DNA of 64,000 nucleotides from Microlunatus sagamiharensis (lineage in GTDB: Bacteria; Actinomycetota; Actinomycetes; Propionibacteriales; Propionibacteriaceae): contig NZ_LT629799.1 in NCBI RefSeq assembly GCF_900105785.1, positions 2,294,001 through 2,358,000 on the forward strand, in the 5' to 3' direction. Made by a program: the position numbers and the translations under genes. Below the pieces are notes generated by a model that did not search any database, had not been told where the DNA came from, and saw only the letters and a list, made by a program, of their open reading frames with translations. Numbering within the stretch: position 1 is the first letter of the stretch; each line of letters opens with the position of its first letter. Below are positions 1-7,849 of the stretch, in pieces.

Positions 1-241
1 CGCCCTGACCGCCCGGCAGCAGTCCGTGCTGCGCCTGCTGGCCGAGGGCCGGACCGTGAAGGCCATCGGCTCCCGGCTCGGCATCAGCCAGAGCACCGTC
101 GACAAGCACGTGCGCGACCTCTACCGCCGCCTCGGCACCCAGGACCGGGCGTCGACCATCCGCTCCGCCCAGGTCCGCGGGCTGCTCGACGGGATCGTGG
201 GCGAGGACTGGCAGGACCTGCTCATCGCGCCCGCGCGCTGA
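1..241 (+). CDS. LuxR-family response regulator, C-terminal part (5' end outside window)
   Basis: Only the C-terminal 79 codons are present. The open frame enters from base 2 and stops at TGA 239-241. It reads as a LuxR/GerE helix-turn-helix: the start ALTARQQSVLRLLAEG is the usual first helix, and SQSTVDKHVRDLYRRL is the recognition helix with the family's conserved Val-x-x-His-Val pattern. The role is DNA binding in a transcription regulator. Whether the missing N-terminus is a phosphoreceiver domain, which is most common, cannot be seen. The next gene is convergent and ends 36 bp away. Confidence 0.85.
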   Translation, partial: ALTARQQSVLRLLAEGRTVKAIGSRLGISQSTVDKHVRDLYRRLGTQDRASTIRSAQVRGLLDGIVGEDWQDLLIAPAR

Positions 242-276
242 CCGCCCGCGCCGCGGCGGCCGCGGTGCGGACGGCG

Positions 277-1149
277 TCACGACCCCACCTCGGCGAGCGC
301 CTCACGCGAGCAGCGCGAGCGGAGCAGCCCCAGGGCCCGGACCTCGGCCCGGCGGACCCGCCCGAGCGGCACGCCCAGACGACGCGCGACGCCCGACAGG
401 CTCGACGGGCCACCGCCGTCGAAGCCCATCCGCAGCTCGATCACGCTGCGGTCGAAGCCGTCGAGCGACGCGAGCAGCCCCCGCGACCACCCCGCCGGCT
501 CGTCGCCGTCCTCGGCTGACCCGGGCGTCCCGGTCGTCCTGCCGGACAGCCGGTGCAGGGTCTCGTCGTCGAGCGCGTCCAGCGAGCGCGGGGCCCGCTG
601 CCCGAGCAGCCTGGCGGTCCACCCCACCTCGCGCCCCAGCGCGGCGGCCACCTCCGCGACGCCCGGCTGCCGGCCGAGCTCCTGCACCAGCGCCGCCTCG
701 ACCCCACGCGCCGCCCGCAGCTGCCCGCTGCGGCTGGCGGGCATGGTGACCGCCGCGACGAAGCGGGTGGCCGCGGTGCCCACGGCGGCGCGGATCCCGT
801 AGGTGGCGAAGGTCGAGAAGCGGACGCCGCGCCGGTGGTCGAAGCGCTCCACGGCGGCGATCAGGCCCAGGCACCCCTCCTGGAAGAGGTCCGGGTGCGC
901 GGCGGCGCCGCCGTAGCGCGCGACGACCGCGCCGACGAGACCCAGGTTGGCCGCGACGAACTCCTGCTGCGCCGCGGCGCCGAGCGACTCGAGGACGCGG
1001 AGCTCCTCGTCCGCGGCGTCTCCCCGCCACGGCACGGCGGGGTCGTCGAGGGCCGCGCGGGCGAGCACGCCGGCCTCCACGGCCTGCGCCCAGGCGGCGA
1101 CCTCCACCGTGCGCAGGTCGTCGGGGGCGGGGGTCGTCACGGCGGGCAC
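277..1149 (-). CDS. RNA polymerase sigma-70-like factor, divergent
   Basis: A 290-residue protein. Residues about 60-130 form sigma region 2 (DLFQEGCLGLIAAVERFD, then RFSTFATYGIR) and residues about 235-285 a region-4 helix-turn-helix. It lies 126 bp downstream of dnaG on the same strand, the place where many bacteria carry rpoD. It lacks region 1.1 and is far shorter than a primary sigma, so it is an alternative (group 3 or 4-like) factor. The aromatic pair that normally melts the -10 element (ATWWIRQA-type motif) reads ATYGIRAA here, which is unusual. No anti-sigma gene is adjacent. The family call is firm; the regulon is unknown. Confidence 0.85.
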   Translation of the reverse strand: MPAVTTPAPDDLRTVEVAAWAQAVEAGVLARAALDDPAVPWRGDAADEELRVLESLGAAAQQEFVAANLGLVGAVVARYGGAAAHPDLFQEGCLGLIAAVERFDHRRGVRFSTFATYGIRAAVGTAATRFVAAVTMPASRSGQLRAARGVEAALVQELGRQPGVAEVAAALGREVGWTARLLGQRAPRSLDALDDETLHRLSGRTTGTPGSAEDGDEPAGWSRGLLASLDGFDRSVIELRMGFDGGGPSSLSGVARRLGVPLGRVRRAEVRALGLLRSRCSREALAEVGS

Positions 1150-1200
1150 GACGGGAGTGTTCTCTCCTCGCGCCCGGTCGTGCCGGTCGTCGGGACGGAC

Positions 1201-1256
1201 CTGTGGACGACGGGTCGCCGCCCGGCGCAGCTGTGGACGGGCTGCCCCCGTGGACG
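1201..1256. repeat. Three short GTGGACG repeats between dnaG and the sigma gene
   Basis: CTGTGGACG occurs at 1201-1209 and 1231-1239, and CGTGGACGG follows near 1249-1257, in the 126-bp gap downstream of dnaG. They resemble only weakly the TGTGGA half of a DnaA box. Function is unknown; chance similarity in GC-rich spacer DNA is possible. Confidence 0.3.
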
Positions 1257-1275
1257 GCGGGCTGCTAAGCCGCGC

Positions 1276-3204
1276 CTAGTCCTGGGCGCCGATCCGGCGG
1301 GTCTGCAGCGCCTTGCGGCGTGCCTCCAGCACCACGAGCTCGGCGAACATCGCGTTGTACTTCTGCTGCGCCTGCACCGGGTTGGTGCGTTGGAGCCGCG
1401 ACTTCAGGGTCGCGATGCTCCGCATCACGGTCAGCAGCTGCAGGCCCGCGGTGTGCGCGACGACGAAGCGCTCGTCGGGCGCGCCCTGCAGGGGCAGCGG
1501 CTCCACGGTCAGGGACACGACGAGCGAGCGCAGCTGCTCCTCCTCCACCGCCTCTGTGACCCGGTGACCCCACGCGCCGCTCCCCTCGTCGGCCTGCGCC
1601 TTCTCGACGGCGGTGAAGACGGCTGCGTACGCAGGGTGGGTGAAGTCGGCGGCGCTCAGCCCGTCCCAGTGCTCGGGGAACTTGTCCGGCGCCTGCACCA
1701 GGAGCTGCGCGGTCTCGCGCTCGAGCGCGAGCTGGCGGTCGCGAGGGTCGGGCAGCGGCGTGCCCCGGGGGGCCGGGGTCGGCGATGCCGCCTCGCCACC
1801 GTCCTGAGGACCCTCGGGGCCGTCGGGGCCGCGCTGGCCCCGACCCGGCTCGGGACGGGACGGGGACGTGCGCCGGCTGGAGCGCGACGCCGCGCGCGAC
1901 ACCTCGGTGCGGACCTCCTCGGGGTCCATGCCGAGCAGGCCGGCGAGCTCACGGGCGTAGCCGTTGACGAGCCCGGAGTCGCGGATGCTGCCGACCAGCG
2001 GCGCGGCCTCCCGCAGGGCGGCGAGGCGCCCGTCGGCGCGGTCGAGGTCGTGCTGGTCGAGCATGTTGCTCAGCACGAAGCGGTAGAGCGGCATCCGCCG
2101 GGCCACGAGCTCGCGGACGGCGGCGTCGCCGTGCTGGAGGCGCAGGTCGCACGGGTCGAGCCCGGTCGGCTCGACCGCGACATAGGTCTGGCTGATGAAG
2201 TTCTGGTCGCCGGCGAAGACCTTGAGCGCGGCGTTCTGGCCGGCCTGGTCGCCGTCGAAGGTGAAGATCACCTCGCCGTGGAAGGCGTCGTGCTCCCCCA
2301 TCAACCGCCGCAGCAGCCGCGCGTGGTCGTCGCCGAAGGCCGTCCCGCAGACGGCGACGGCGGTCTCCACGCCCGACAGGTGGGCCGCCATGACGTCGGT
2401 GTAGCCCTCGACGACCACGGCCTGGTGCTTCGCGCTGATCGGCTTGCGGGCGAGGTCGAGGCCGTAGAGCACGTGCGACTTCTTGTAGAGCGGCGTCTCG
2501 GGGGTGTTGAGGTACTTCGCCGGCATCCGGTCGTCGTCGTGCAGCCGCCGGGCCCCGAAGCCGAGCACCTGCCGCCCGGAGTCGCGGATCGGCCAGAGCA
2601 GGCGGCCCTGGAAGAAGTCCCAGCCGGACTCGCGCGCGAGGCCCGCCCGGACGAGCTCGGTGTCGGAGAAGCCGCGGCCGCGCAGGTGCCGCAGCAGCGC
2701 CCGGCCGTCGCTCGGGGCGAAGCCCACCCCGAAGCGCTCGGCCGCCTCGCGGTCGAAGCCGCGCTGGCCCAGGAACTGGCGCCCGATCAGCGCGTCCGGC
2801 GTGGTCAGCTGCTCGGCGAAGAACTCAGCCGCGGCCTGGTTGGCCTCCATGAGCCGCAGCCGGAGCCCCGGCTCCTGGCGCGGGCCGCCGCCCCCCTGGT
2901 CGGTGTAGCGCAGCACGACGCCGACGCGGTCGGCCAGCCGCTCGACGGCCTCGGCGAAGGTCAGGTTGTCGATCTTCATCTGGAAGGTGATGACGTCGCC
3001 GCCCTCCCCGCAGCCGAAGCAGTAGAAGAAGCCGCGGGCCGGGGTGACCTGGAAGCTGGGGGTCTTCTCGTCGTGGAAGGGGCACAGGCCCTTGAGCGAC
3101 CCGCCGCCGGCGTTGCGCAGCGCGAGGTAGGCGCCGACGACCTCGTCGATGCGGGCCCGTTCCCGGACCGTGGCGACGTCCTCGTCGTTGATCCGGCCGG
3201 CCAC
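1276..3204 (-). CDS. dnaG: DNA primase DnaG
   Basis: Synthesises RNA primers for replication in complex with the replicative helicase. The 642-residue length is normal. The N-terminal CHC2 zinc-binding domain has Cys41, His44, Cys62 and Cys65 (CPFHDEKTPSF, then YCFGCGEGG). The TOPRIM catalytic core follows, with VVVEGYTDVMA and the acidic FTFDGDQAG motif. A basic, Pro-rich linker near residues 435-480 precedes the C-terminal helicase-interaction region. The GTG start at 3204 sits 6 nt after a TAGACT box with no ribosome binding site, so the mRNA is probably leaderless. Confidence 0.97.
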   Translation of the reverse strand: MAGRINDEDVATVRERARIDEVVGAYLALRNAGGGSLKGLCPFHDEKTPSFQVTPARGFFYCFGCGEGGDVITFQMKIDNLTFAEAVERLADRVGVVLRYTDQGGGGPRQEPGLRLRLMEANQAAAEFFAEQLTTPDALIGRQFLGQRGFDREAAERFGVGFAPSDGRALLRHLRGRGFSDTELVRAGLARESGWDFFQGRLLWPIRDSGRQVLGFGARRLHDDDRMPAKYLNTPETPLYKKSHVLYGLDLARKPISAKHQAVVVEGYTDVMAAHLSGVETAVAVCGTAFGDDHARLLRRLMGEHDAFHGEVIFTFDGDQAGQNAALKVFAGDQNFISQTYVAVEPTGLDPCDLRLQHGDAAVRELVARRMPLYRFVLSNMLDQHDLDRADGRLAALREAAPLVGSIRDSGLVNGYARELAGLLGMDPEEVRTEVSRAASRSSRRTSPSRPEPGRGQRGPDGPEGPQDGGEAASPTPAPRGTPLPDPRDRQLALERETAQLLVQAPDKFPEHWDGLSAADFTHPAYAAVFTAVEKAQADEGSGAWGHRVTEAVEEEQLRSLVVSLTVEPLPLQGAPDERFVVAHTAGLQLLTVMRSIATLKSRLQRTNPVQAQQKYNAMFAELVVLEARRKALQTRRIGAQD

Positions 3205-3210
3205 GCGCGG

Positions 3211-3216
3211 AGTCTA
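3211..3216 (-). promoter_or_regulatory. -10 box (TAGACT) of leaderless dnaG transcript
   Basis: TAGACT on the minus strand is followed by 6 nt and the GTG start of dnaG. This spacing places the transcription start at or next to the initiator codon. The same arrangement recurs at several other genes in the window. No clear -35 is visible. Confidence 0.55.
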
Positions 3217-3270
3217 GTGCGGCGCCCGCGGCCCGCCCCGGTCCTCCACAGCCAGCAGCCCGCTCACGGG

Positions 3271-3276
3271 CAGACT
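3271..3276 (+). promoter_or_regulatory. -10-like box (CAGACT) upstream of the B3/4 gene
   Basis: CAGACT lies 7 nt before the GTG start at 3284, again without a Shine-Dalgarno sequence, which fits a leaderless start. It is divergent from the dnaG promoter 55 bp away. Confidence 0.4.
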
Positions 3277-3283
3277 GGCCGCC

Positions 3284-4015
3284 GTGACCACCGCTGACCT
3301 GCAGACCTTCCTCGCGGGGGCGAGCGTCGACGACGCCGTCTTCGCGCTGCGCCCGGACTACCGCGCGCTGCTGATCGCCGTCGACGGGCTGGGACCCGCG
3401 GCCGCCGAGGGCGACGCCGAGGAGCTGCTCGTCGCGGCGGAGGCGGCGGCCGCCGCGGCCCTGGAGGCCGGCCTGGTCGAGGAGCTGCCGCACGTGGCCG
3501 CGTGGCGGGACGCCTACCGCGCCTTCGGCGCCAAGCCGCAGCGCACCCGGAACAGCGCCGAGGCCCTGCTGCGCCGGGCGGCGAAGGGGCTCCCGCGGGT
3601 GAACCGGCTGACCGACGTCTACAACGCGGTCTCGGTCCGCCACCAGGTCCCCCTCGGCGGGGAGGACCTCGCCCGCTACGCCGGCCCGCCGCGGCTGCTG
3701 CGTGCGGACGGGACCGAGACGTTCGAGACGACCGTGGACGGCGAGACCGTCGTCGAGCACCCGGAGCCGGGCGAGGTCGTGTGGTGCGACGACGCCGGGG
3801 TGACCTGCCGTCGCTGGAACTGGCGCCAGGCGCCCCGCACCGGGCTCACGCCCACCACGACCAGCGCGCTGTTCATCCTCGACGCGCTGGACCCGCTGAC
3901 CGACGACCAGCTCGACGAGGCGGCGGACGAGCTCGTGTCGCACCTCGTCCGGCTCGGTGACGACGTCCGGGTCGAGCGCCGGGTGCTGCGCGCCCCGGCC
4001 GGAGGCGCGGACTAG
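3284..4015 (+). CDS. B3/4 domain protein (PheRS beta-subunit-like domain)
   Basis: A 243-residue soluble protein resembling the free-standing B3/B4 tRNA-binding/editing domain of phenylalanyl-tRNA synthetase. The segment AWRDAYRAFGAKPQRTRNS and the following PRVNRLTDVYNAVSV are characteristic of the family, as is a later CRRWNWRQ. Proposed roles for such proteins include removal of mischarged aminoacyl-tRNA, but the substrate cannot be read from the sequence. It is divergent from dnaG. The GTG start is chosen because it follows a -10-like box at leaderless spacing. Confidence 0.8.
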   Translation: MTTADLQTFLAGASVDDAVFALRPDYRALLIAVDGLGPAAAEGDAEELLVAAEAAAAAALEAGLVEELPHVAAWRDAYRAFGAKPQRTRNSAEALLRRAAKGLPRVNRLTDVYNAVSVRHQVPLGGEDLARYAGPPRLLRADGTETFETTVDGETVVEHPEPGEVVWCDDAGVTCRRWNWRQAPRTGLTPTTTSALFILDALDPLTDDQLDEAADELVSHLVRLGDDVRVERRVLRAPAGGAD

Positions 4016-4124
4016 GCGGGCGCTCCCGGCCTCAGCGGTGCCGGACCCAGACCGCCGGCTCGACGAGCGTCCCGAGGTCCGCCGCGCGGTCGACGTGCAG
4101 CGGGGCGAGGGCGTCGGGGACCAC

Positions 4125-4778
4125 CTACGCGCCGTCGCCCGGCAGCGGGAGCCCGGTCCAGGCCTCCCACTGCGCGGCCGTGCCCGTGAACGTCTGGGAC
4201 GCCGGTGCGGTGGCGAGCAGCTCCGCGCCCATCCGCAGGTGCGTCCGCAGCCACGGGTCGAAGGCGGAGCCGTCGGCACGGGTCCAGGCCGCGTACTCCT
4301 CGATCGGCGTGAGCGGGTAGCGGTGCTTGCCGGTCAGCCGCAGCGGCGCGACCACGCGGCTCAGCCCCTGCCCGGACCCGGCCTCGACCAGGCCGTCGAG
4401 GAGGCGGGCCGCCAGACCGCCACCCACCGCGTCCGGACGCACCTGCGCGGCGCACACCACCAGCGTGTCGGGCCGGTCCCCGCGCTCCCGGCCCGCCAGC
4501 GCGCGGCCGAGCGCGGCGCCGTAGCCGGCGGGCAGGTCGCCGACCGAACCGTCCCAGGCGACCGGGACGCCCCAGGCCGCGGCGCTCGCGACCCCGTCGA
4601 CCAGCAGCACGACCTCCAGGTCGGCGAAGGCCGACCGCACCCGGGGCAGGTGCTCCTCGGCCAGGACGTCAGCCTCGATGAAGTCGGGCCAGCCGCCGCT
4701 GAACAGGGCGGCGAGCTCGGCCTCGGACCGCGACCGGGCGTGCAGCGGTTCGACCCGCCATGCCTGCGCAGCACCCAC
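4125..4778 (-). CDS. GNAT-like acetyltransferase
   Basis: A 217-residue protein. DTLVVCAAQVRPDAVGGGLA followed by ARLLDGLVEAG matches the GNAT acetyl-CoA loop (V-x-P-x-x-x-G-x-G-x-x-L). The rest resembles hypothetical N-acetyltransferases of actinobacteria, and the substrate is unknown. The GTG start at 4778 is preceded by TAGCGT and 6 nt, a leaderless arrangement. It is convergent with the B3/4 gene, with about 110 bp between the stops. Confidence 0.65.
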   Translation of the reverse strand: MGAAQAWRVEPLHARSRSEAELAALFSGGWPDFIEADVLAEEHLPRVRSAFADLEVVLLVDGVASAAAWGVPVAWDGSVGDLPAGYGAALGRALAGRERGDRPDTLVVCAAQVRPDAVGGGLAARLLDGLVEAGSGQGLSRVVAPLRLTGKHRYPLTPIEEYAAWTRADGSAFDPWLRTHLRMGAELLATAPASQTFTGTAAQWEAWTGLPLPGDGA

Positions 4779-4784
4779 GCGGCC

Positions 4785-4790
4785 ACGCTA
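4785..4790 (-). promoter_or_regulatory. -10 box (TAGCGT) for the GNAT gene
   Basis: TAGCGT on the minus strand, then 6 nt, then the GTG start at 4778. This is the same leaderless spacing as for dnaG. Confidence 0.45.
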
Positions 4791-4803
4791 GCGACGCGCC
4801 CGC

Positions 4804-5375
4804 TCAGCCGCCCGGTCGCACCCGGTGGCGCAGGTAGAGGACCCCGCCGGCGCCGACCGGGCGGCTCTCCAGCAGCTCGAGGTCCGTACGGCGCCCGGCC
4901 TGCGGGAAGAGCGGGGAGCCGCCGCCGACGAGCACCGGGTGGACCCGCGTGCGGTACTCCTCGACCAGGCCGAGCGCGGCCGCGTCCGCGGCGAGCGTGG
5001 GCCCGCCGACGGCGATGTCGCCCTCCCCGGCTCGGCACGCAGCCGCTCGACCTCCTCGGCCAGCCCGCCCGCGGCCAGGCGGTAGCTGCCCTCCACGGCG
5101 GTGAGCGTGCGGGAGAAGACGATCTTCGGCAGCGCGTTCCAGATCCTCGCGAACTCGCGCTCGGCCCCGTCGAGCGTGGCGGTGACCTCCGGGTCCTCCC
5201 AGTAGCGCATCGTCTCGTACAGGTGGCGTCCGAGCAGGTGCGCCGAGAGCCCGCGGACCTCCTCGGTGGCCAGGGCGAAGACCTCGGGGTCGGGGGCCGA
5301 CCAGTCGAACCGGCCGTCCGGGCCCTTCGTGAAGCCGTCCATGGACACGCTCATCGACACCACGACCTGACGCAC
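4804..5375 (-). pseudogene. Dihydrofolate reductase-family (RibD C-terminal-like) protein, frameshifted as assembled
   Basis: Translation from GTG 5375, preceded by a strong GAGGAGG ribosome site, gives a typical start (VSMSVSMDGF, later DWSAPDPEVF, LLGRHLYETM, IVFSRTL). After LRAEPG the frame becomes nonsense. Adding one G restores the family's GDIAVGGPTLAA, a second half with HPVLVGGG, and a TGA at 4804-4806. The break falls in a C run on the plus strand at 5025-5028 (four bases where five are needed). An intact protein would have about 190 residues and bind NADPH. Either a true frameshift or a homopolymer error would explain it. Confidence 0.8.
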
Positions 5376-5440
5376 GCGCTCCTCCTCGCTCGGCACGGAG
5401 GATCGACCGGACGGGCCGGCCGAACTCATCGCCCCCCGCG

Positions 5441-6352
5441 TCACCTGGTCCGGACGACGGCGCGCTCGGGCACCGGGACCGGCGGCTCGAGCCGGGGGTG
5501 CCGGGCGCGCCACCACGGTGCCAGCCGCTCGAGCGGAGCGAAGGCGAGCCAGCAGACGACCGTCGGGGCGAAGTGGATGTAGAGCACCGAGACGGTGAAG
5601 ACGTGGAAGCCGAGCCAGAACAGCGCCGCGACGAGCAGGGCCCGGCCGCGCAGCCAGAGCACGACCACCGAGCAGACCTCGGCCACCATCGAGAACCACT
5701 GCATCGCGTGCAGGACGCCCGGGTAGGGCTGCAGCAGCTGGCCGAGGCCGTGGGGACGGCGTACGACGGCCCAGAGCAGGATGTAGCTCTCCGGCCAGGT
5801 GGTCGGGTCCCAGCCGGCGTTCTTCGTCTTCACGACCGCCGAGAGAAAATAGGTCGAGACGACCCCGATCTGCACGCACTTCAGCGCCCAGCCCGCCTGG
5901 GACGACCAGCGCACGGACGACCAGCCGCCCGGCACCGCCCCGACGGTCGGCAGCACCCACAGCGCGACGACGAGGGCCAGGTGGTCGTGGTCGACCTTGC
6001 CGTAGCTGAACGCGATCGCGACCCACCAGGTGAACGCGGCCGCCACGACCCAGCCGACCAGCCGCGGCGCCCGCCCGCTCAGCCCGGCGACGCAGCCGAG
6101 CACGAGGACGGCGTACAGGGTCCAGGTCAGCGGAAGGCTCGGCGGCGGGAGGTGCAGCAGCACCGCGAGGTCGAGGGGTCGGTAGAGCTCGGGGTGCCGG
6201 CTCAGCGGGATCGGGCTGCGGATGATCGCGTGGACGTCGACGAGGACGAACACGTAGAGCACGGTGCGCAGGACCGCGACCCGGGCCTCGGGTCGCACGG
6301 GGGCGAACCACCCCGCGACCGAGCCGGGACGTGGGTGCTCGAGGGTGCTCAC
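5441..6352 (-). CDS. HTTM-domain integral membrane protein
   Basis: A 303-residue protein with several hydrophobic spans. It resembles HTTM proteins, the bacterial relatives of the membrane domain of vitamin K-dependent gamma-glutamyl carboxylase. Supporting features are the N-terminal RTVLYVFVLVDVHAI segment, the FSYGKVDHDHLALV loop with paired His residues, and a long WDPTTWPESY loop. The GTG start at 6352 overlaps the stop of the upstream gene by 4 nt (GTGA), so the two are translationally coupled. Enzymatic activity and substrate are unknown. Confidence 0.75.
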   Translation of the reverse strand: MSTLEHPRPGSVAGWFAPVRPEARVAVLRTVLYVFVLVDVHAIIRSPIPLSRHPELYRPLDLAVLLHLPPPSLPLTWTLYAVLVLGCVAGLSGRAPRLVGWVVAAAFTWWVAIAFSYGKVDHDHLALVVALWVLPTVGAVPGGWSSVRWSSQAGWALKCVQIGVVSTYFLSAVVKTKNAGWDPTTWPESYILLWAVVRRPHGLGQLLQPYPGVLHAMQWFSMVAEVCSVVVLWLRGRALLVAALFWLGFHVFTVSVLYIHFAPTVVCWLAFAPLERLAPWWRARHPRLEPPVPVPERAVVRTR

Positions 6353-6846
6353 GGCGTCACCCGCCAGCGCGCGAGCTCGACCTGGTCGAGCGCCACGACC
6401 CGCCCGCGGTGCAGGTGGGTCCGGTCCTGGACGAGGAAGACCTCGACGGGTCGTGGTTCGGTGGGGTGCCGGCTGCTCCAGCCCTCGCTGACCGCCCGCA
6501 GGAGGCTCGGGTCGTCCTCGATCACGGGGATCCGTGCCTCGACGTCGGCCCGCCGGATGCCGGCCGTGTCCACCCGCAGCGGCAGCTCGACCCGCTCTCC
6601 GTCGGCCAGCAACCCGTAGACCCGGGTGATCACGACCGTGTCGTCGGGCCCGGGGAAGAAGGCGTACTGCGACATCGGGCCCAGGGGCCACGCCGCGTCG
6701 GTCACACGCGTCGACGCCGAGCCGTGCACCAGCAGCACGACCAGCGCCACCGCCGCCAGCACCCGCCAGGCCAGGGACGCGCGCGAAACCGGGCGCACGT
6801 CCGCGGGCGCGGGCGCGTCGACCCGACCCTGGTGCTGCGTGCTCAT
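6349..6846 (-). CDS. Membrane-anchored hypothetical protein, partner of the HTTM protein
   Basis: A 165-residue protein with one membrane segment at about residues 28-45 (WRVLAAVALVVLLVHG), then an extracytoplasmic region starting WPLGPMSQYAFF. I do not recognise a domain. The 4-nt overlap with the HTTM gene suggests that the two products act together at the membrane. The ATG at 6846 follows GACACT and 6 nt, and is probably leaderless. Confidence 0.7.
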   Translation of the reverse strand: MSTQHQGRVDAPAPADVRPVSRASLAWRVLAAVALVVLLVHGSASTRVTDAAWPLGPMSQYAFFPGPDDTVVITRVYGLLADGERVELPLRVDTAGIRRADVEARIPVIEDDPSLLRAVSEGWSSRHPTEPRPVEVFLVQDRTHLHRGRVVALDQVELARWRVTP

Positions 6847-6852
6847 CGCACC

Positions 6853-6858
6853 AGTGTC
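6853..6858 (-). promoter_or_regulatory. -10-like box (GACACT) for the HTTM operon
   Basis: GACACT on the minus strand with 6 nt to the ATG at 6846 and no Shine-Dalgarno sequence. Confidence 0.4.
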
Positions 6859-6892
6859 GGGTCTCGGACGCGCCCGGCCACGCAGGCGGCGC

Positions 6893-7759
6893 TCAGCCGG
6901 CGGCGCTGAGCCGCTCGACCTCCTCGGCGGTCAGCTCGAGGTCGGCGGCGCTCGCCGAGTCGGTGATCGTCTTCGGGCGCGACGAGCCCGGGATCGGGAT
7001 GACGACGTCGGCCAGCGCCAGCTCCCAGGCCAGGCACACGACCTGCGGGCTCACGCCGCGCTGCTCGGCGATCTCGGCGAACGGCGCGAACTTGTCGCCG
7101 AGGCCCGCCGCGTTGGTGATGCCGCCGAGCGGGCTCCAGGGCAGGAACGCGATGCCGAGCTCCGCGCAGAGCTCGAGCTCGCCCTGGCTGGTGCGGAAGG
7201 AGGGGCTGAACTGGTTCTGCACAGACGCGAGCCGGCCGCCCAGGATGTCGTTGGCCTGCCGGATCTGGTCGACGTCGGTGTTGGAGACGCCGGCGAGGCC
7301 GATCAGGCCCTCGTCGAGGAGGTCCTTCAGCGCACCGATCGACTCCTCGAAGGGCACGTCGGGGTCGGGACGGTGGAACTGGTAGAGCCCGATCTGCTCC
7401 ACGCCCAGGCGCTTGGCCGACGCCTGCGCCGCCTCGCGGAGGTGCTTGGCGCTGCCGTCCTGGGTCCAGCTGCCGTCACCCGGGCGCTCGTGGCCGCCCT
7501 TGGTGGCGACGAGGACGTGCTCGGTGCTGCCACCGTAGGACTTCAGCGCGTCGGCGATGAGGGACTCGTTGTGACCGACCTCGTCGCCGTGCCAGTGGTA
7601 GGCGTCGGCGGTGTCGATGAGGGTGATGCCCGCGTCGAGCGCGGCGTGGATGGTGGCGACGGACTGGGACCGGTCCTCGGGGCGGCCCTCGATGGACATA
7701 GGCATGCCGCCGAGGCCGATCGCGGAGACGGTCTGGCCGGCGAGCTGACGTTGCTTCAT
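6893..7759 (-). CDS. Aldo/keto reductase
   Basis: A 288-residue NADP-dependent oxidoreductase of the AKR barrel family. The catalytic tetrad is visible: Asp and Tyr in DTADAYHW, Lys in VATKGG and His in LYQFHRPD. The C-terminal cofactor-phosphate motif is PIPGSSRP. It probably reduces an aldehyde or ketone; the substrate is unknown. The ATG is preceded by AAGGCT and 6 nt. It is followed by no obvious partner gene. Confidence 0.9.
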   Translation of the reverse strand: MKQRQLAGQTVSAIGLGGMPMSIEGRPEDRSQSVATIHAALDAGITLIDTADAYHWHGDEVGHNESLIADALKSYGGSTEHVLVATKGGHERPGDGSWTQDGSAKHLREAAQASAKRLGVEQIGLYQFHRPDPDVPFEESIGALKDLLDEGLIGLAGVSNTDVDQIRQANDILGGRLASVQNQFSPSFRTSQGELELCAELGIAFLPWSPLGGITNAAGLGDKFAPFAEIAEQRGVSPQVVCLAWELALADVVIPIPGSSRPKTITDSASAADLELTAEEVERLSAAG

Positions 7760-7765
7760 GCCCCC

Positions 7766-7771
7766 AGCCTT
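7766..7771 (-). promoter_or_regulatory. -10-like box (AAGGCT) for the aldo/keto reductase gene
   Basis: AAGGCT on the minus strand lies 6 nt before the ATG at 7759, with no ribosome binding site; probably leaderless. Confidence 0.35.
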
Positions 7772-7849
7772 ACCCGGAGCCGGCGCCGTGCTGCGCCCGG
7801 GTGGGGCGCTCGCGTCACGGGGGCGCGGCCCACGGGAGCGCGAGGCGGT

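Noticed and set aside
1201-1256. DnaA-box cluster or origin near dnaG
   Set aside because: The repeats lack the TTATCCACA consensus, there is no AT-rich unwinding region and no dnaA or dnaN gene nearby.
553-3297. 914-codon open frame on the plus strand opposite dnaG and the sigma gene
   Set aside because: It is a shadow of third-position GC bias; its translation is low-complexity and the minus-strand genes have clear domains.
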